Positions 8,965 through 17,174 of a DNA stretch of 64,000 nucleotides are shown here, in pieces. How positions within the stretch are numbered: position 1 is the stretch's first letter; each line of letters opens with the position of its first letter. The notes below the pieces were generated by a model that had not been told where the DNA came from, ran no database searches, and saw nothing but the letters and a program-made list of their open reading frames with translations. A program made the translations under genes and the position numbers. Source of the DNA: Sphingomonas sp. S2M10 (GTDB lineage: Bacteria > Pseudomonadota > Alphaproteobacteria > Sphingomonadales > Sphingomonadaceae); NCBI RefSeq assembly GCF_012650175.1, contig NZ_JAAILI010000086.1, positions 1 through 64,000 on the forward strand. The letters run 5' to 3'.

Positions 8965-9696
8965 ATGCGCTTGGTACGTTGGATGTCGGGACTTGGGCTG
9001 GGGGCGCTCTGCGCTGCCGGGCTCCTCGTCGCGCCCACGCTCCAGGCACAGGAACGAGACCGCGCACTGAAGGCGGCCGTTCGTCCCGCACCCCTGGCGC
9101 TGCAGGGCGCCGGCGGGTTCACCCCGGCCGCCGCCGATCCCAAGCTTGCCGCGATGCTGGCGCGCAGCGGGATGAACGGTGCCGGCTTCCGCTTCACCCC
9201 GGCCGAATCGCGCACCGAATCGGCGCGTGGCGTCACCGTCGCGGTGCGCGCCGCGTCGAACCGCGCGGTCGATGCGGGCGGTCGTGTCGCGTCCGCCAAG
9301 CCGGCTTCGGTCAGCCTGGCGCCGATTGCCTATAATCTGGGCGTTGCCGTGGGCTGGCGGCGCTTCGCCGTATCGGGTGACGTGACCCATATCGACATGG
9401 CGGGCGTGCAGCCGGGCAGCCGAGATCGCGCCGAAGTGGCGCTCAGCTATGCCGGCAAGCGCCTGAGCGGCCGCCTTGCGGCGAGCGAGGATCGTCCGCT
9501 GGCGGGTACGCCGGTGCTGATCGGGGACAAGCCCAGCTACGCGTTCGACCTTGGCGGCTCCTATGCGGTGTCGCGCCGTCTCGATGTCACCGCCGGCGTG
9601 CGGTACAAGAGCGAGCGTGATCGCCTGACGCAGTTCAGCCAGGACACGCGTCGCGAAAGCCAGTCGATCTATATCGGCACTGCCTTCCACTTCTGA
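8965..9696 (+). CDS. small outer-membrane beta-barrel-like protein
   Basis: The 243-residue product has a Sec signal peptide (GLGLGALCAAGLLVAPTLQAQ) and ends in Phe (IGTAFHF), the terminal aromatic residue used by the BAM machinery. From about residue 115 on, alternating polar/hydrophobic strands are visible (VAVGWRRFAVSGDVTHID, RAEVALSYAGKRLSGRLA, SYAFDLGGSYAVSRRLDVTAGVRY), as in a porin-like barrel. The N-terminal third is Ala-rich and may be unstructured. The ATG at 8965 is preferred over 8959 because GAGAGG at 8952-8957 lies seven bases before it. No neighbour indicates a substrate, and I know no characterised homologue. Confidence 0.6.
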   Translation: MRLVRWMSGLGLGALCAAGLLVAPTLQAQERDRALKAAVRPAPLALQGAGGFTPAAADPKLAAMLARSGMNGAGFRFTPAESRTESARGVTVAVRAASNRAVDAGGRVASAKPASVSLAPIAYNLGVAVGWRRFAVSGDVTHIDMAGVQPGSRDRAEVALSYAGKRLSGRLAASEDRPLAGTPVLIGDKPSYAFDLGGSYAVSRRLDVTAGVRYKSERDRLTQFSQDTRRESQSIYIGTAFHF

Positions 9697-9710
9697 TCCC
9701 GCGGCCCAGC

Positions 9711-10232
9711 TCAGCGGGCCCAGGCATCGATCGCTGCCCAACCATGAATGCCGAGCGGCGCTAGGCGCCTTTCTCCGCGCGCGTCCATCCCGCCCAAGGC
9801 GATGATCGGCACGGAGAGGCCTCGCGTCAGCAGCCCGAACCGCACCGGTCCCAGTGCCGCGGCACCGGGATGCGAGCGGGTGGGGAAGGCGGGGGATACG
9901 AGCAGCGCATCGGCGCCCGCCGCGATTGCGGCCATCGCCTCGCGCCGCGTGTGTGCGGGCCAGGTGACCAGCCCCGGACCACGGCGACCATGCACGCCCG
10001 CCTCCCCGCGCATCGGCCTCGCACCCGCGCGCAGCAGCACCAGCCCGCGACGCCGCGCCACCTTGGCGATGCGGGCAAACAATGCGCGGCGCTCGGCTGG
10101 GGCAAGCTGATAGTGGCGGAAGATCACCCCGCTGCCGCGCGGCAGCCGCTCCAGCGCGTCCCACAGCCGCTCCCCCAGTCGCGGGTCGGTCATCAGCCAC
10201 AGGCGGGGGATTGGGGGGTGGCGGCGGCGCAT
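9711..10232 (-). CDS. thiamine-phosphate-synthase-like (ThiE/TenI) protein
   Basis: The 173-residue product is shorter than typical ThiE (about 210) but has the family's layout: PRLWLMTDPRLGERL at the start, a central GADALLVSPAFPTRSHPGA segment and IIALGGMDARGERRL near the end. ThiE joins HMP-PP and thiazole phosphate. The pyrophosphate-binding residues are less complete than in true ThiE, and no other thiamine gene is nearby, so a TenI-like or divergent role is possible. The start at 10232 was chosen over the upstream one at 10256, which would overlap the divergent yggS start. Sphingomonads often carry this small version. Confidence 0.6.
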   Translation of the reverse strand: MRRRHPPIPRLWLMTDPRLGERLWDALERLPRGSGVIFRHYQLAPAERRALFARIAKVARRRGLVLLRAGARPMRGEAGVHGRRGPGLVTWPAHTRREAMAAIAAGADALLVSPAFPTRSHPGAAALGPVRFGLLTRGLSVPIIALGGMDARGERRLAPLGIHGWAAIDAWAR

Positions 10233-10254
10233 GTCCGTGCCTATAGCCCGGCCC

Positions 10255-10923
10255 ATGCTTCAAGACGATGCCAGCCAGCGGCTCGCCGCGGTGCAGACCG
10301 CGATTGCCCGCGCCGCCAAGATCGCCGGCCGCAAGCCCGCCGACATCACGCTGATCGCGGTCTCCAAGACTTATGATGCCGACACGATCCAGCCGCTGAT
10401 CACCGCCGGCCAGCGGGTGTTCGGAGAGAACCGCGTGCAGGAAGCGCAAGGTAAATGGCCGCAGTTGCGCGAGACGACTTCAGGCATCGAGCTGCATCTC
10501 GTCGGCCAGCTCCAATCGAACAAGGCGGACGAAGCGGTCGCGCTGTTCGACGCGATCCACGGCGTCGACCGGCCTTCCCTCGTGACCGCGCTGGCCAAGG
10601 CGATGGACAAGGCGGATCGCCGCCCGGCCTGCTTCCTCCAGGTCAATATCGGCGACGAGCCGCAAAAGGGCGGCTGCCCGGTAGACGCGCTGCCGGCGCT
10701 GCTTGCCGAGGCGCGCACGGCCGACCTGCCCGTCGCCGGCCTCATGTGCGTGCCCCCCGCTGGGCTGGAGGCCGCCCCCTATTTCGCCCTGCTCGCCAAG
10801 CTGGCGCGGGAGCAGGGGCTGGACGGCCTCAGCATGGGCATGTCGAGCGACTTTGAAACCGCGGTGACGCTCGGCGCCACCCATATCCGCGTCGGCACGG
10901 CGCTGTTCGGAGAACGGGCATGA
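10255..10923 (+). CDS. YggS/PROSC family PLP homeostasis protein
   Basis: The 222-residue protein is a single-domain, alanine-racemase-fold PLP carrier. The PLP lysine sits in TLIAVSKTYDADTIQPLI (Val-Ser-Lys), followed by the family signatures FGENRVQEAQGKW and HLVGQLQSNKADEAV. The C-terminal SMGMSSDFETAVTLGATHIRVGTALFG is the phosphate-binding end shared by the family. Such proteins buffer pyridoxal phosphate and lack racemase activity. It is divergent from the ThiE-like gene with only 22 bp between starts and overlaps the next gene as ATGA. Confidence 0.9.
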   Translation: MLQDDASQRLAAVQTAIARAAKIAGRKPADITLIAVSKTYDADTIQPLITAGQRVFGENRVQEAQGKWPQLRETTSGIELHLVGQLQSNKADEAVALFDAIHGVDRPSLVTALAKAMDKADRRPACFLQVNIGDEPQKGGCPVDALPALLAEARTADLPVAGLMCVPPAGLEAAPYFALLAKLAREQGLDGLSMGMSSDFETAVTLGATHIRVGTALFGERA

Positions 10924-11618
10924 ACGAGATGACGCGCCTGCCTGCCACCATTCCGGTGCGGTTCTCGGGCATTATTTTCGATTTTGACGGCGTGCTGCTG
11001 GAAAGCGAATTTGCCGGCAACAAGCACGTCGCCGACTATCTGACCAGCATCGGCCATCCGACAACGCCCGAACATTCGATGGCGCACTTCATGGGCCTGG
11101 CGGGGCATGATTTCCTGGCCGCGATCGAGCGGTGGATCGGCCGCCCGGTGCCGGAGGATTTTCATATCGCCCGCGCCGAGGAAGATGCGCGGGTGCTGGA
11201 AGAAGGCCTGCCGGCGGTGGCGGGAGCGCTGCGCTTCCTCGAAAGCCTGCCGGCAGACCTGCCCAAGGCGATCGCCTCGTCCAGCCCGACGCGCTGGCTC
11301 GATGGGCATCTGCGCCATCTGGGGGTGCGCGAGATGTTCGGCGACAAGCTGTTCAGCGGCCGCGAACATGTCGCCAACGGCAAGCCGGCGCCGGACCTCT
11401 ACCTGCACGCCGCCGCCGCGCTGGGCGTGCCGATCGAGGCGTGCGTGATCCTGGAAGATTCGCCGGTAGGCGTGACGGGTGCGGTCGCTTCCGGTGCGAC
11501 GGTGATCGGGCTGTGCGCGGGCACGCACTGCGCGGCGGATCATGGCGAGCGGCTCAAGGCGCTGGGCGTGCGGCATATCGCCCACGATTTCGACGAGGTC
11601 GCCCGGCTGATCGCCTGA
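10920..11618 (+). CDS. HAD-superfamily phosphatase (beta-phosphoglucomutase/DhlB-like)
   Basis: The 232-residue product shows all four HAD motifs: FDFDGVLLESE (motif I, nucleophile Asp and acid/base Asp spaced by one), ASSSP (motif II), the Lys in NGKPAPDLYLHAA (motif III) and ILEDSPVGVTGA (motif IV). The helical cap between motifs I and II is of the C1 type used by sugar-phosphate phosphatases and beta-phosphoglucomutase. The substrate cannot be told from sequence. It is coupled to yggS by an ATGA overlap, so removal of a phosphorylated side product linked to PLP metabolism is possible but speculative. After its stop, 92 bp lead to the convergent ribA with no gene. Confidence 0.82.
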   Translation: MNEMTRLPATIPVRFSGIIFDFDGVLLESEFAGNKHVADYLTSIGHPTTPEHSMAHFMGLAGHDFLAAIERWIGRPVPEDFHIARAEEDARVLEEGLPAVAGALRFLESLPADLPKAIASSSPTRWLDGHLRHLGVREMFGDKLFSGREHVANGKPAPDLYLHAAAALGVPIEACVILEDSPVGVTGAVASGATVIGLCAGTHCAADHGERLKALGVRHIAHDFDEVARLIA

Positions 11619-11710
11619 TGGCGTCGCCGTGCTCCTGCAAAGGCAGGAGCCAAAGGTAGCAATGGTTCGAAGGATCCTGGACTTCAGCTTTCGCAGGAGC
11701 ACCGGAAGGC

Positions 11711-12769
11711 TTAGAACTCGTGTCCCGTCCGATCGCGCTTGGTTGCCAGATACCGCGCATTGTGTGGGTTGGCAGGCAGCACGTGCGGCACGCGTTCCAG
11801 CACGTCGACGCCCGCAGCGCGCAGCGTCTCCACCTTTTGCGGATTGTTGGTGAGCAGCCGGATCCGCGGCTGGCCCAGCAGGCTCAGCATCCGCGCCGCC
11901 ACCCGGAAGTTGCGCGCATCGATCGCGAAGCCCAGCCGGGTATTGGCATCGACCGTGTCGAAGCCCTGGTCCTGCAGCGCATAGGCGCGCAGCTTGTTGA
12001 TCAGGCCGATGCCCCGGCCCTCCTGGCGCAGATAGAGCAGGATGCCCCAGCCGCTCTTCGAAATCTCGGCGATCGCCGCCTTGAGCTGCGGTCCGCAATC
12101 ACATTTGAGGCTGCCGAGCATGTCGCCGGTCAGGCATTCGCTGTGCAGCCGCACCAGCGGGGCTTCGCCATTGGGCTGGCCGATCAGCAGCGCGATATGC
12201 TCGCCCGGCATTTCGTCGGTGCGGAAGGCGACGATCTCGGCGTCCTCTGCGGCTTCCACCGGCAACCGCGCGCGGCCGACGATGCGCAAGCGATCGGCAT
12301 CCTCATGCGCGTCGATATCGGCAAGGGTGATCGCGTCCTCCACATCGCCTTCGAGCACGAAGAAGGCAGGCAGCAGCCCCGCGATCCGCGCGAGTCGCAG
12401 TGCTGCCGTGGCGGCATCGGGCTGCACCACCGGGATCGCACGAAACGGCCCCTTTAGCGGCGTGGCGAGATCGAACTGCGGATCTGCCAGCGCCGTTGCC
12501 GCATCGAAATCGAGCCATTCCACTCGCTCGATCAGCACGGGCGCATCAGGCGTCGCCGCATCGCGCTGGTTGGCGAGCTTGAGCGTCGCGGCGCGGCCGG
12601 CCGAGAGCAGCACTGGCGCCGTGCCGTCGGGATCGAACGCCGACAGCCGCTCGCCGTCTCCGGTCTCCACAGCTAGCAAACGCAAGGTGCCTTCCGCGCC
12701 GCGGATGGCGATCGGCCAGCCGCGCCGCAGCGCGTCCACGGCTTCGGCGGCGGCGCGGGCGTTGCTCAA
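11711..12769 (-). CDS. ribA: GTP cyclohydrolase II with N-terminal extension
   Basis: The 352-residue protein carries out the first committed step of riboflavin synthesis. The C-terminal ~195 residues are a canonical RibA domain: zinc ligands in CLTGDMLGSLKCDCGPQL, the catalytic YLRQEGRGIGLINKL, and RLLTNNPQKV near the end. The N-terminal ~150 residues (AEAVDALRRGWPIAIRG, etc.) resemble the degenerate RibB-like or unknown extension found on sphingomonad RibA; I do not see the acidic motif needed for DHBP synthase. The likely start is TTG at 12769, which overlaps the xth stop as TTGA and matches where family similarity begins. Confidence 0.88.
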   Translation of the reverse strand: MSNARAAAEAVDALRRGWPIAIRGAEGTLRLLAVETGDGERLSAFDPDGTAPVLLSAGRAATLKLANQRDAATPDAPVLIERVEWLDFDAATALADPQFDLATPLKGPFRAIPVVQPDAATAALRLARIAGLLPAFFVLEGDVEDAITLADIDAHEDADRLRIVGRARLPVEAAEDAEIVAFRTDEMPGEHIALLIGQPNGEAPLVRLHSECLTGDMLGSLKCDCGPQLKAAIAEISKSGWGILLYLRQEGRGIGLINKLRAYALQDQGFDTVDANTRLGFAIDARNFRVAARMLSLLGQPRIRLLTNNPQKVETLRAAGVDVLERVPHVLPANPHNARYLATKRDRTGHEF

Positions 12770-13548
12770 AAGTCGAACTCCGTCACGATCGGCACATGAT
12801 CCGAGGGCTTTAGCCAGGCGCGGCACGGCTCGCATACCTTGTGCGCCACCGCCTTCTCCGCAACCTCGGGGCTGGCCCACATATGGTCGAGCCGCCGCCC
12901 GCGATCGGAGGCAGCCCAATCCTTTGCCCGATAGCTCCACCAGCTGTAGTAGCGGGCGGGCGCCGGGATGAACTTGCGGCCGAGATCGACCCAGCCATGC
13001 GCTGCCTGCAAGCGGCCCAGCGCCTCGACCTCGATCGGCGTATGGCTGACGACGTCGAGCAACTGCTTGTGGCTCCACACATCCGATTCGAGCGGGGCGA
13101 TATTGAAGTCGCCGGTGAGGATGGTCGGCACGTCGAGCGCTTCCGACCATTCCGTCATCCGCTGCACGAAATCGAGCTTCTGGCCGAACTTCGGGTTCAC
13201 CGCGCGATCGGGCACATCGCCGCCAGCGGGGACATAGACATTCTCGAGTCTGACGCCATTGGGCAGCCGCACGCCGACATGCCGGGCTTCCTGGTTCGCC
13301 TGCCAGTCGAGCCGGTCGTCCTCTACCAGCGGCACCTTGCTGACGATCGCGACGCCGTGGTGCATGCGCTGGCCATGCTTGATGACATGGGTGTAGCCCA
13401 GCGCGTGGAACGGCGCCTCGGGGAAATCGCCGTCGATCACCTTGGTCTCCTGGAGACACAGGATGTCGGGGGCTTCCTCGCGCAGGAACTGCTCGACGAT
13501 GGCGATGCGGAAGCGGACGGAGTTGATGTTCCAGGAGGCGATCTTCAC
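12766..13548 (-). CDS. xth: exodeoxyribonuclease III / AP endonuclease
   Basis: The 260-residue product belongs to the EEP nuclease family. Diagnostic motifs are MKIASWNINSVRFR at the N-terminus, CLQETK (metal-binding Glu), ILTGDFNIAP (catalytic Asp-x-Asn) and the C-terminal SDHVPI with the catalytic His. It repairs abasic sites and 3'-blocked ends. The size and motif spacing are those of XthA. It follows lolA on the same strand after a 228 bp gap that contains a terminator-like hairpin, so it probably has its own promoter, and it is coupled to ribA by a four-base overlap. Confidence 0.95.
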   Translation of the reverse strand: MKIASWNINSVRFRIAIVEQFLREEAPDILCLQETKVIDGDFPEAPFHALGYTHVIKHGQRMHHGVAIVSKVPLVEDDRLDWQANQEARHVGVRLPNGVRLENVYVPAGGDVPDRAVNPKFGQKLDFVQRMTEWSEALDVPTILTGDFNIAPLESDVWSHKQLLDVVSHTPIEVEALGRLQAAHGWVDLGRKFIPAPARYYSWWSYRAKDWAASDRGRRLDHMWASPEVAEKAVAHKVCEPCRAWLKPSDHVPIVTEFDF

Positions 13549-13593
13549 GCGCGCCGATGTAGCGATTCCTGGCGCGAGCGCCAGACCACCCGA

Positions 13594-13620
13594 AAAAGGA
13601 AAGGCCCCCGCTCCGGGGGC
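13594..13620 (-). terminator. intrinsic terminator downstream of lolA
   Basis: On the minus strand a six-base stem (GCCCCC/GGGGGC, loop of five bases) at 13620-13604 is followed by CTTTCCTTTTTCG, a U-rich run. It lies about 155 nt after the lolA stop and 45 nt before the xth start. It is the clearest factor-independent terminator I found in the window. Confidence 0.65.
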
Positions 13621-13776
13621 AATGGAGCGAGGGCCGACCTAGCGTTCGTCACGCAGGCGGGAAGGGGCAACAGGCCCGGGCAACAGGGGGAAAAATCCCG
13701 GGCAAAAACCCCATCCGCACTACCCCTTTAGAGCAGCAAACCTGTCGCTTGGATGAACGATTGCACAGATTCGTCG

Positions 13777-14385
13777 TTAATGTGTGCGGCCCTGCGAGCG
13801 CGGGTCGGTCCAGCGGAAGCTCGAATCGGCGACCGGCGCGTTGAAGCGTTGGTTGCTCAACCGGATCGTGGTGCGGTTGTTCTGCGCATCGAGCGCGACC
13901 CAGCCCTGCAGCTTGAGGCCCGCCGGCGCGGCGGCGTCCTTCTGGAACACCAGCGTGATCCGGCCATATTCCGGGTGCTTGGTGTCGTGCACTTCCACCG
14001 ATACGACGCGCGGATCTGCGGTGGGCTTCACCGTCGCATAGCTGCTCATGTCGCGGTTCGGATCGAGCAGCACCCGCAGCGGCGAATTGCCGATCGGCCA
14101 GCGCTGCACCTGGCGCACCTGATAATCGATGAAATAGAGGCTGTTGCCGTCCGCCACGATCAGCTGCGGTACGCCCTTTTCGTACTGAAAGCGGATCTTG
14201 CCGGGGCGCTTCAGCGTCATCGTGCCGGTGAGGACCTTGCCGTTGCGGTCCTCCTGGCTGAACGCGGCGGTCATGCTGGCGACGGCCTTCAGATGCTGCT
14301 GGACCTGGTCGAGCTCGGGTGCCGGGGCAGCCGCCACGAGCAGCGGAGCGGCGAGAAGCGACAAGGCCAAGGAACGGGAAAACAC
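13777..14385 (-). CDS. lolA: outer-membrane lipoprotein carrier LolA
   Basis: The 202-residue protein has a signal peptide (LALSLLAAPLLVAAAPA) and the LolA fold pattern: LKAVASMTAAFSQ near the N-terminus, then GTMTLKRPGKIRFQYEK and LIVADGNSLYFIDYQVRQVQRWPI. LolA ferries lipoproteins through the periplasm from LolCDE to the outer membrane. The start is GTG at 14385, with GGAGA nine bases upstream on the coding strand. It follows ftsK by 99 bp on the same strand; ftsK-lolA-xth is a conserved alphaproteobacterial order. LolB is not visible, as is usual outside beta- and gammaproteobacteria. Confidence 0.9.
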   Translation of the reverse strand: MFSRSLALSLLAAPLLVAAAPAPELDQVQQHLKAVASMTAAFSQEDRNGKVLTGTMTLKRPGKIRFQYEKGVPQLIVADGNSLYFIDYQVRQVQRWPIGNSPLRVLLDPNRDMSSYATVKPTADPRVVSVEVHDTKHPEYGRITLVFQKDAAAPAGLKLQGWVALDAQNNRTTIRLSNQRFNAPVADSSFRWTDPRSQGRTH

Positions 14386-14484
14386 GAGGGAAGTCTCCGA
14401 ATTGCTGATCGCCCGGGTAGCGGGCGGGGCTTGAACGGGCTGTGAACCCGTACCCCACCCGATTCGATCCCGTTACGGCTTGCC

Positions 14485-16872
14485 TTAGAGCGGCCGTCCG
14501 TCGGTATCCATCAGCACCTCGCGGCGGCCGACATGGTCGGGCTTGGAGACGAGATTCTCGCGCTCCATCCGCTCGATCAGCCGCGCAGCGGAGTTGTAGC
14601 CGACGCGGAGCTGGCGTTGCAGCCACGAGGTGGAGGCCTTCTGGCTCTCCGCCACCAGCTGGACCGCGCGGCGATAGGTCTGCTCCTCGGGGCTGTCCTC
14701 GCCATCGGGTGCGCCTTCCAGCGTGAAGCCGCCGTCCTCGGGCTCCTCGGTGACCGCCGAGATATAGTCCGGTGCACCCTGCGCCCGCCAGAAATCGGTG
14801 ACCGCTTGGACCTCGTCGTCGCTCACGAACGGCCCATGGACGCGGGTGATGCCCTTGCCGCCGGACATGTAGAGCATGTCGCCCTTGCCCAGCAGCTGCT
14901 CGGCGCCCTGTTCGCCCAGGATGGTGCGCGAATCGATCTTCGAAGTGACGTGGAAGCTGATCCGCGTCGGCAGGTTGGCCTTGATCACGCCGGTGATGAC
15001 GTCGACCGAGGGGCGCTGCGTCGCCATGATCAGGTGGATGCCAGCGGCGCGCGCCTTCTGCGCCAGCCGCTGGATCAGGAATTCGACTTCCTTGCCCGCG
15101 GTCATCATCAGGTCGGCGAGCTCGTCGACGATGACGACGATCAGCGGCAGCACCTGCAGGTCGAGCGTTTCTTCCTCGTAGATCGGCTTGCCGGTCTCGG
15201 GGTCGTACCCCACCTGCACCTTGCGGCCGAGCGTCTGGCCCTTGGCCTTGGCGGTGCGCACCTTGTCGTTGTAGCTCGCCAGGCTGCGGACGTTGACCGA
15301 GGCCATCATCCGGTAGCGATCCTCCATCTGCTCCACCGCCCATTTGAGCGCGCGCACCGCCTTGGGCGGATCGGTCACGACATCGGCGAGCAAATGGGGG
15401 ATGTCCTTGTACATGCTGAGTTCCAGCATCTTCGGATCGATCATGATCAGCCGGCACTGCTCGGGCGTCAGCCGGTAGAGCAGCGACAGGATCATGCAGT
15501 TCAAGCCCACCGACTTGCCCGAGCCGGTGGTGCCCGCGACGAGCAGATGCGGCATCGGCGCCAGATCGGCGATCACCGGCTCGCCGGCGATGTTCTTGCC
15601 GAGCACCACCGGCAGGGTGGCGCCCTGTTCCTCGAACTGCTGGCTGCCGATCAGCTCGTGCAGGCTCACGCCTTCGCGCGTCGCATTGGGCAGCTCGATG
15701 CCCATCACGGTGCGGCCGGGGATGGTGGCGACACGGGCGGAGATCGCGCTCATGTTGCGGGCGATGTCGTCGGCCAGCTGGATGACCCGGCTGGCCTTGA
15801 TGCCGCTCGCCGGCTCCAGCTCGTACATGGTGACCACGGGGCCGGGACGGACCTCGACGATCTCGCCCTTCACATGGAAGTCCTCGAGCACGCTTTCGAG
15901 CAGCCGAGCGTTGCGCTCCAGCGCGGCCTTGTCGACCGTCGCGGTGCGGTTCGCCGGCGGCGGAGTCAGCAGGTCGAGCGGGGGCAGCTGGTAGCTGTCC
16001 TTGAAGTCGAGCGCGGCCTGGACCGGCGGCTTGGCGCGGGCGGGCGCGGTGGAAACGGTGCGGTCGGCGATCACCGGGCCGGGGCGGTTGTCCGGCACCA
16101 CCACGCGGCGCGGCTCGGCGACGCGGGGGGGATCGCGATCGAAGGGCAGGTCGTCATCCTCGTCTGGTGCTTCATCGAACGCCGCCACCGTCTGCGTCTT
16201 CGCGCGGAAGCTCGGGCCCTCCGCAGCGGTCACGATCCGTTCCTCGCCGGTGCTGCGGGTAAAGCGCGGCAGGCGAAACAGGCGGGTGGGGGAGGTGAAC
16301 TCCAGCCGCATCCACCACAGCCACAATCCCCCGAGCACCAGCAGCAGCCCGATGCCGCGGCCGACCCAGAAGGACACGGCCGGGTCTCCGGCGAGCCCGA
16401 TCAGCCAGTCGACGCCGCCGGCAGCCGAGAGCCCGATCAGACCGCCCATGCCGGCGGGCAGCCGCCAGTCGAGCGGCAGCGACCAGTCGAAATGGAGCAG
16501 CCCCAGCCCGATCGCGGCGAGCGCCGCAGCGACGCCTGCGCTGCCAATCATCCGGCGCGGTCGCTCGATCGGGCGGTCGACCATCATCCGGTGCGCGGCA
16601 AGCAGCCCGACGGGGGCGAGCAGCAGCACGGGCAGGCCAGCCACTGTGTAGAGAATGTCGGCGATCCAGGCACCTACCGGACCCAACCAGTTGCGCGCCG
16701 GCCCCGCCGATGCGGTGTTCAGCGCCGGATCGGAGGCGTGATAGCTCACCAGGGCCAGCACGATCGCGACGGTGGCGGCGAACAATGCCGTGCCCGCCAG
16801 AACAAATCCGCCGCGGCGGACGCCTGCCTTCATCGTGTCGCGCCAGTGCGGCGCTTCTGCGCGGGACGCCAT
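14485..16872 (-). CDS. ftsK: DNA translocase FtsK
   Basis: The 795-residue protein is a septal DNA pump that clears chromosome termini during division. Four hydrophobic segments occupy about residues 20-170. A linker rich in Pro/Arg follows, then the RecA-like motor with Walker A GTTGSGKSVGLN near residue 442, Walker B IVVIVDELADLMM and the arginine-rich ATQRPSVDVITG segment. The C-terminal gamma winged helix (STSWLQRQLRVGYNSAARLIERMERENLV) recognises polar KOPS-like sequences. The ATG at 16872 has GGAGG seven bases upstream. It lies upstream of lolA, and the region before it (16873-17174) is the only likely promoter region. Confidence 0.96.
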   Translation of the reverse strand: MASRAEAPHWRDTMKAGVRRGGFVLAGTALFAATVAIVLALVSYHASDPALNTASAGPARNWLGPVGAWIADILYTVAGLPVLLLAPVGLLAAHRMMVDRPIERPRRMIGSAGVAAALAAIGLGLLHFDWSLPLDWRLPAGMGGLIGLSAAGGVDWLIGLAGDPAVSFWVGRGIGLLLVLGGLWLWWMRLEFTSPTRLFRLPRFTRSTGEERIVTAAEGPSFRAKTQTVAAFDEAPDEDDDLPFDRDPPRVAEPRRVVVPDNRPGPVIADRTVSTAPARAKPPVQAALDFKDSYQLPPLDLLTPPPANRTATVDKAALERNARLLESVLEDFHVKGEIVEVRPGPVVTMYELEPASGIKASRVIQLADDIARNMSAISARVATIPGRTVMGIELPNATREGVSLHELIGSQQFEEQGATLPVVLGKNIAGEPVIADLAPMPHLLVAGTTGSGKSVGLNCMILSLLYRLTPEQCRLIMIDPKMLELSMYKDIPHLLADVVTDPPKAVRALKWAVEQMEDRYRMMASVNVRSLASYNDKVRTAKAKGQTLGRKVQVGYDPETGKPIYEEETLDLQVLPLIVVIVDELADLMMTAGKEVEFLIQRLAQKARAAGIHLIMATQRPSVDVITGVIKANLPTRISFHVTSKIDSRTILGEQGAEQLLGKGDMLYMSGGKGITRVHGPFVSDDEVQAVTDFWRAQGAPDYISAVTEEPEDGGFTLEGAPDGEDSPEEQTYRRAVQLVAESQKASTSWLQRQLRVGYNSAARLIERMERENLVSKPDHVGRREVLMDTDGRPL

Positions 16873-17174
16873 CGTCCAGCCTCCGGATCTGCAAGGAAAA
16901 GGTCGTGGAATCATCGCGCCTGCGGACTCCGGCGTCAAGGCGGAGGGCCCACGGCACGCACGGTTGCAGGAGCGCGCCTGCCACCGAATATTTTGCAGCG
17001 CAGCAAGTTCTTCCCTGCTATGGCGATAAAGAACCGCGGGTTGGAATCGACGCGCCTGCGGGACATGTCGAGGGTCGTTGCCGTTGGTGGAGACCGCGAC
17101 AAAGAGTATCTGCAGCTGGACCGAACTTGGTCGGCCGCAGCCGACACGCGGCTACGACGTTGGGGGATGCAGTA
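16873..17174. other. 302 bp divergent intergenic region (ftsK / oxidoreductase)
   Basis: This stretch separates the divergent ftsK and first Gfo/Idh/MocA genes. It contains the two ribosome-binding sites (GGAGG before ftsK; GGGGG before the GTG at 17175) and a locally AT-richer patch around 16985-17045 that could hold promoter elements. I found no convincing -35/-10 pair at good spacing, no RNA gene and no supported coding sequence. Confidence 0.4.
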
